Origin: Przewalskia tangutica
Lineage: Eukaryota > Streptophyta > Magnoliopsida > Solanales > Solanaceae
Length of the DNA stretch: 64,000 bases
NCBI GenBank assembly: GCA_029844215.1
Contig: CM056738.1
Span: 61,967,593-62,031,592, forward strand
Reading direction: 5' to 3'
Shown: in pieces, positions 58,630-64,000 of the stretch
Numbering within the stretch: position 1 is the stretch's first letter
Layout of the letters: each line of letters starts with the position of its first letter
The notes under the pieces: generated by a model
Databases searched by the model: none
What the model was told of the DNA's origin: nothing
Seen by the model: the letters and a program-made list of their open reading frames with translations, nothing else
Position numbers and translations under genes: made by a program

Positions 58630-59730
58630 ATGCCTCCACGTAAGGCAACCCGCCCTGTATGGCAAGGCAATGGCGAGGCGCTAGTGGGACACCTAGAGTC
58701 ACGAGGGCTCGGCCCGGGCCTATACGAGACGGCGAGTTCTACGACGCCGCCCCAAAGAGAGACCACGCACTCCACACCTCGCGTCCCACACCGAGGCGAG
58801 GAGTTAGGGTACAAGGAGATGGCCACCCATCGCCGAGATCGTGGCGACACGAGGACAGCCGATCGCAGCTTCCCACCCGCCGGCCGTACCCGCGTTCACC
58901 CGAGGCGCAGAGTTGAGGCTACGAGACTTCGAGTCAGAGCCCGCGAGTTTTACTGTCGAGGCCGAGGATGATCCGCAGGAGTTCATCCGCTACCACAGAG
59001 GATTCTCGAGAGTGATCGGGCGTCGAGACCGAGTCCGTGATCTTTGTTCACATAGGCCGCGTGATACCGCAATCGATTGGTTTGATTCACGGGAGTTATC
59101 CCGGAGAGCACGCCCTCGCCTACTGGGATGAGTTCTCGAGGCTTTCCTCACTCACTTCTTGCCTCCACAGATGGCGAGGGCGCGGCCGATAGATTTTTAC
59201 CGCCGAGGCAGAGGACGACCGTCGTGGAGTACAATGTCGAGTTTGATTCATTGGCTCGATATGTCCCAGCGTTGTAGCAGATATGGAGGATAGGGTACAC
59301 CGCTACGCCACCGGCTAGATGACTAGATGGCCGAAGTCATGCGGTGTTTCTCTTCACCGGTATGGACATTACCCGCACGCAGCTCATGATCTTGATGTGA
59401 GGAGCGTAGAGACCGACGCGCCGACAGCAAAGAATGTAAGACCAGACGGCAGGTCTTTTGGTGGCTATCGTGGTGGCGGCCTCGCAGCTAGCCTAGATTT
59501 GCACCACGCCACCAGAGCACTCCCGCACCGCCCTCAGACACCGGATATTCGAGGCGACGGGGCCCCAGTGACTTGACGTCGAGAGCAGAGGCATCGCCGA
59601 CGGGACCACCCTCGCCTGTGGCCGATGCGCGCAGATCCCACTTCGAGTTGTGGTGCATCGAGCTTGTTTGCCAGGCCGCAGGTCACTATGCGAGGAACCG
59701 TCCACCAAGGGCGGCGCGATGGTAGTGGTC
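58630..59730 (+). pseudogene. E8 gag (many frame breaks)
   Basis: It starts MPPRKATRP at 58630. Pieces of the domain are readable in changing frames: RGAELRLRDFES, then DDPQEFIRYHRGFSRVIG (58960-59030), RPRDTAIDWFDSRELSRRA (59060-59120) and YGHYPHAAHDLDVRSVE (59360-59410). The knuckle region (59600-59710) keeps CGRCAQ-like and RNRPPRA-like codons only. Compared with E2 the DNA lacks bases at many CAG and CTG sites, for example GGCGAGGCGCTAG against GCAGGAGCTGCTAG at 58670. A true frame may exist in the genome. Confidence 0.8.
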
Positions 59731-59889
59731 ACCACTGTGTTCTTTCACGTCTTCTTCATCCCCGACAGCCTACTCGCCTCGAGGGCAAGGTACTCATGGA
59801 CCAGCAGGTCGCGCGCAGAGGTCGTGGCGCGGTCCCAGCCTAGCGGTCCTCGAACCGCATTTATGCTTTGTCCACCGACAGATCGTGAG

Positions 59890-60230
59890 GCCTCACCGAT
59901 GTCGCCACGTACCTTATCGCTTCAGGTTTGATGTTTATGCCTTGATAGATTCGGTTCTACTGGCCCCATATATCTCCCTTGTTGCTAGTAGGATAGGGAT
60001 GAGTCCGAGTCCATAGACCTTTCGAGGTAGCTACGCCATGGGTGATTCGGTGGTAGCTCGGCGGGTATATAGAGCTTGTCCCGTGACTATTTACGATCGC
60101 GGACCAGCCGACTTGATAGAGTTGGAGATGATTGACTTCGACGTGATCATGGGATGGATTGGCTAGCTTCTGCTACGCCAATGTAGACCGCAGAGAGAGA
60201 GTAGTACGTTCCAGCTCTGCGAGCCATTGT
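59890..60230 (+). pseudogene. E8 protease and linker
   Basis: DNA for DVYALID is at 59931-59951 and is followed by TCGGTTCTAC, one or two bases short of a DPGST or DSGST loop. The linker then gives ELEMIDFDVIMG (60120-60155), matching the same place in E2. The domain order is as in E1. Confidence 0.75.
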
Positions 60231-60259
60231 TGAGTGGGAGGAGCACGGTATCGCCGAGG

Positions 60260-61100
60260 GTAGGTTTATTTCCTACCTCAAGGCTAGGAAGATGGTGCGA
60301 AGGGTATATCTACCATCTCGCTCGGGTGTTTGATATCAAGTCGCGGTACCAGATTTTCCGTCCGGCCCAGTGGTCGAGAATTCCCGCACGTGTTTCCGAC
60401 GATCTCGGGTATCCTCCCGAGAGGGAGATTGAGTTTTGTATAGACATATTGCTGCACACACTCGCCTATTTCCATTCCGCCATACGTAATGGCACCGCCG
60501 AAGTTGAGAGTTGAAGGATCGGCTTAGAGACTTTGGCCGAGAAGCGGCTTCATCGTGCCTAGTGTTTCTTCCCGGGAGCGCCAGATTGTTCGTAAAGAAG
60601 AAGGACGGACGCCGCGCATGTGTTGATTACGGTGAACAAGGTGACCATTAAGAACGAATACCCCTTCCTGTGATTGATGATTTGTTCGACCCAGTGCGTG
60701 GCACGAGATGTTTCTCCAAGATTGATCTGCGTCGCTATCATCAGTGCACGAGTCGAGAGGTGGATGTCCCTAGGATCGCATTCGGACCAGACGCATTATG
60801 AGTTCGTGGTCATGTCTTTGGTTGACCAATGCTCCGGCGTATTCATGGATTTGATGAACCGAGTGTTCAAACCATTTTTGGACACGCTTGTGATAGTGTT
60901 CATTGATGATATCTTGGTTTATTCTCGCCAGAGCAGAGCACGCGAGCATTTGAGGACTATGGCCGACGCTTCTCCAGATCGCAGCCAGACGCCAAGTTTT
61001 CCAAATGTGAGTTTTGCTGACTTCGTGGCGTTTCTTGGGCATATTGTCGGGCCGATGGCATTCGAGTGGATACGCCAAGATCGAGGCACGAGACTTGCCT
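60260..61100 (+). pseudogene. E8 reverse transcriptase
   Basis: Readable pieces run in order: SYLKARKMVR (60275), PPEREIEFCIDIL (60412), RVDYGEQ (60620; relatives CVDYR), FSKIDLR (60714), HYEFVVMS (60797) and FMDLMNRVFKPFLDTLVIVF then IDDILVYS (60842-60925). The last contains the catalytic Asp pair. The domain is nearly complete in length, about 280 codons, but shifts frame several times. This is the only RT here that is neither truncated nor old, so E8 is the best helper candidate. Confidence 0.85.
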
Positions 61101-61660
61101 AGACCTACTACTCCGGCAGAGGTTCGCAGCTTTCGGGCCTCGCAGATATTATCGGCGTTCGTGGAGAAGTTTGATTCTATCTTCGCACCATTGACTAGGC
61201 CGACTCGTAAGCGCAAGTTTCTGGGATCGATGTCAGGAGCGTGGTTTCGATTCTTGAAAGAGATCGACGACCGCCCCGTTCTTACTCTTCCGCAGGGTCC
61301 AGACGGTTATGTCGTATTGTGACGCGCCGCATCGGGTTGGGATGTGTTGACGCAAAGATGGCAGGTTATAGCATATGCATCCCGACACCAAGAAACACGA
61401 GAGGAACTACCCCACCCATGATTTGGAGTTGGCACCGTGATTCACGCTTTGAAGATCCGAGGCACTATTTGTATGGGGTTCACGTGGATATTTTTACAGA
61501 CCACAAGAGCCTCCAAAGATATCTTCACCAGAGGAGTCGAACTTACGGCAGGCGCGTTAGAGTTGCTTAATGATTACGATGTTGATATCTGTACCACCCG
61601 GGAAAGCCAATGTCAGGCGGATGCTCTTAGTTGTAGGTCGATGGGAGCCTATCGATGTGC
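61101..61660 (+). pseudogene. E8 RNase H domain
   Basis: After the RT thumb, LTRPTRKRKFLG (61190) and FLKEIDDRPVLTLPQGPDGY (61250) are seen, then HYLYGVHVDIFTDHKSLQ (61460) and ELLNDYDVDI with QADALS (61560-61630). The Asp of TDHKSL and ADALS is kept. The first catalytic segment (YCDAS) is lost in a frame break near 61315. Confidence 0.8.
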
Positions 61661-61879
61661 AGAGAGAGGAGGACATGGTTCGTGATTTGCATCGCTTAGC
61701 GAGCCTTGGTGTCCGTTAGATTGATTACGATAGCGGTGGGGTTCGAGTTCGCGAGGTTGCCGAGTCTTCCATCGCCGGCGAGGTGAAGAGGCAACAGCCG
61801 AGGATCCAGCTTGACACGTTATCGTGATACGACTCTTCGTGAGGCAAGCGGTCCTTGAGGTAGCACCACGGGTGCTAAG

Positions 61880-63120
61880 GTTTGAGGGCGTGTTGTGTGT
61901 TCCAGATGTTTCGTGACTTCGCAAGTTCTCGGGAAGCACACTACAAGCGTTACTCTATCCATCCGTGGTCGACCAAGATGTACCACGACCTTAGATCCGT
62001 ATTGGTGGGATGGCTTGAAGAGGACGTTGCGAGTTCGTAGCTCGCCGCCCGTGGTTGTCGCAGTGAAGGTAGAGCACCGCAGGCCCGTGGTTTGTTACGC
62101 ATTTATCGAGATCCCGACCGAAGTGGGAGGTAATCAACATGGACTTCATCACATGATTACCTCGCACTCATAGGAGACATGATTCTATATGGGTTATCGT
62201 CGACAGGCTGACGAAATCAGCCCACTTTCTTCCCGTCAGGACGACTTTTTCTACCGAGGATTATGCCGCACTTTACATCCGAGAGATCGCCGATCGCATG
62301 AGTCCCTATTTCGATCATATCGCATGCAGGAGCCCGCTTATGGCTAACTTCGAGGTCTTTCCAGAGAGGTTTAGGGACGCAGTGAGCCCGAGTACCGCAT
62401 TCCATCCACGCATGCAGACAAAGCCGAGCGCACTATCCGCACTCGAGGATATGTCGCGAGCCCGTGTTATCGACTTCGTGGTAGGGAGGATCATTTGCCT
62501 CTAGTTGAGTTCGCGTACAATAATAGCTACCACCCAAAGATTCGGATGGCGCCTTATGAGGCCTTGTATGGGAGGAAGTGCAGATCGCCTATAGGTTGGT
62601 TCGATGGGCGAGGTGCGCTAGTGGGACCAGATTTGCGCAACAGCAATGGATAAGGTGAAGCTTATCCGAGAGCGCTATCGATACTCGAGTCGATGTAAGT
62701 CGATGCGCAGATCATCATCGTCGGCATCTTGAGTTCGAGGTTCATGATTGGGTTTTCCTAAAGGTGTCACCCATGAAGGGTGTGATGAGATTCGGAAGAA
62801 GGGAAACTCACCAAGGTATATTGGGCCATTTCAGATTGTCCGCAGGTAGGCAAGGTTGCTCACGAGTTGATCCGCCGTCCGATCCGAGGCGGGCATCCGT
62901 GTTTCACGATCTATGCCGAGGAGATGTATCGGGATCCATCTAGGTGGACCCGACGACGATGTCCAGTGACCGAGGGGTTATCGTATGGCGAGGTTCCCAT
63001 AGCGATAATCGATCGTCGTTAGCGCTCGCGACCAAGGACGGGCTTCCGTCAAAGTCTTGTGGCGAACGAGCTCGTGGAGAGATGACTTGGGAAGCCGAGA
63101 AGACATGAGGCGTATATCTC
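61880..63120 (+). pseudogene. E8 integrase
   Basis: The zinc-binding region starts near 61905 (KMYHDL DNA at 61978, then YWWDGLKR). Core pieces are SAHFLPVRTTFSTEDYAALY (62215-62275), DKAERTIRTLEDM DNA (62416-62455) and HLPLVEFAYNNSYHPKIRMA (62495-62550), then YEALYGRKCRSPIGWF. The C-terminal part reads GVMRFGR, TKVYWAISDC (62810) and YGEVPIAIIDRR (62985), with a PHL tail DNA near 63125. It resembles the Tekay/Del end. Frame breaks are frequent. Confidence 0.82.
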
Positions 63121-63263
63121 ACCTATTCCCACACCTCCGTGTAATTCACTTTTCCTACTTGTAAATCTTCATTATCGCTTATGCCTAAGTGTTGTTACGT
63201 GGCGTGTGGCATTTGCAATCGCTTAAGTTATGAAGAATCTTATCGTTAATCGTCTTGGGAAGG

Positions 63264-63295
63264 AACATTCGGACGAATGTTTCTAAGGGGGAGAA
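63264..63295 (+). promoter_or_regulatory. E8 palindrome and polypurine tract
   Basis: AACATTCG (63264-63271) and CGAATGTT (63274-63281) form a perfect palindrome with a GA loop, followed by AAGGGGGAGAA up to the LTR. Confidence 0.85.
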
Positions 63296-64000
63296 TGTTA
63301 TACCAGATTTCGAGTATGTACGTAAGTATGCACGATTTAAAGTTTGGCCTTAAAAGTTTAAGCCTCGACGCTTTTATTTGTGCACAACTCACTAAAAGAA
63401 TCGCTTTCCGACTAAACGCTTTCCACAGCCTTTCGTAGGAAAATTCCGCTATGTCATTTAGTATTTTTGATTTTTCCGAGAGACGAAACATTTTGGACCA
63501 ACGGAGGGCGACACTTGGCACCTCCAATCGTGGATTTGAAATCGCCCATCGACGAATCGACATGGAGTTGCACGCTTTTTGTGCCTTTGCACAAGTCAAG
63601 GATTAGGTAGGATATTTTGTGTAGTAGATGGATAAGGACACTTGCCCTAATCTCGCCTTACACTTGCCTAGCACTTGGCTTAATCTTGGCCATTGGTTGG
63701 CCACTTGACCTATAAATACCCTTTAGATGAAGAGTTCTTCATCCACAAATCAATTTCCAAGTCTTGAAAAATCCTCCTCTCTCTCTAAAGCTTTTCGTCC
63801 AAAGCCTCCTACCCCCCCTCCCCTTTTGAAGTTGGCCGAGGCCTCCCCCCCTAGCCTAGCCGAAATCTACCCCCCTCCCTGGGTAGAAAAGTTGCCTTCT
63901 AGTATTGTTATAATGCCCAAAATACCCTAGCCCAAATCCCTTAGTACTTAGTAGAAGTTGTGAAGAACTTCTAAGGTTTCTCAGAGCGCATAAACTTAGA
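63296..64000 (+). mobile_element. E8 3' LTR, first 705 bp
   Basis: It starts TGTTATACCAGATTTCG and is collinear with 56003-56690, including TATAAATA at 63711. The start differs from the 5' LTR (TGTTATACCCCGTATTTCC). It runs off the window. Confidence 0.92.

Noticed and set aside
58605..59735. Several open frames on both strands of the E8 gag region
   Set aside because: GC-rich DNA with few stops gives chance frames; only the plus-strand pieces match gag.

Overview
This window is a nested cluster of plant LTR retrotransposons with no host gene I can recognise. Nearly all elements are Ty3/gypsy. They carry initiator-Met tRNA primer sites, long LTRs of about 2.4-3.5 kb, and Tekay/Del-like chromovirus gag and pol sequence. 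One Ty1/copia gag lies near the right end. The style of the repeats suggests a large, repeat-rich eudicot genome, perhaps Solanaceae; that is an impression, not a proof. I name the elements E0-E9. Layout: 1-842 is a decayed gypsy gag (E0, minus). E1 (minus, decayed) has its 3' LTR at 843-2705 and gag-pol at 2706-7483. Its gag start, primer site and truncated 5' LTR lie 37 kb away at 44639-46568, so everything from 7484 to 44638 appears to sit inside E1 gag. That nest opens with E2 (plus): 5' LTR 7484-10362, then gag, protease and the start of RT up to 12616. E2 then breaks into a 0.4-kb LTR piece and an opposite-strand gag and LTR (E6, minus, 13007-26423). The E6 LTR is split by E3 (plus, 15478-24449), a complete young element with 5-bp target duplications. 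Next come a deleted minus element (26424-27306) and E5 (minus, 27307-36747). A second copy of the E2-gag/LTR-piece/E6 block follows at 36800-43179, this time without E3. A fragment of an E2 LTR closes the nest (43180-44638). To the right are an E7 integrase remnant (46815-47960) whose 3' LTR holds a solo LTR (48311-50733), 3.9 kb of AT-rich sequence without recognisable genes, a copia gag (E9, 55090-56002), and E8 (plus, 56003 to beyond the window), which has gag, protease, RT, RNase H, integrase and both LTR starts. How the parts work together: E3 and E5 carry gag but no protease, RT or integrase, so they look like gag-only, non-autonomous elements. E8 has related LTRs and a recognisable full pol, so E8 relatives are the plausible helpers. 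Two points cut across the window. First, homologous copies differ again and again where one has CAG or CTG and the other has CG. This looks like a base-calling artefact at methylated CHG sites and may account for many of the broken frames. Second, all LTR families share a dyad with GTTATAC/GTATAAC arms around a CTTTATGGGAAGTT core, and the elements whose 3' end is preserved carry a palindrome just before the polypurine tract.
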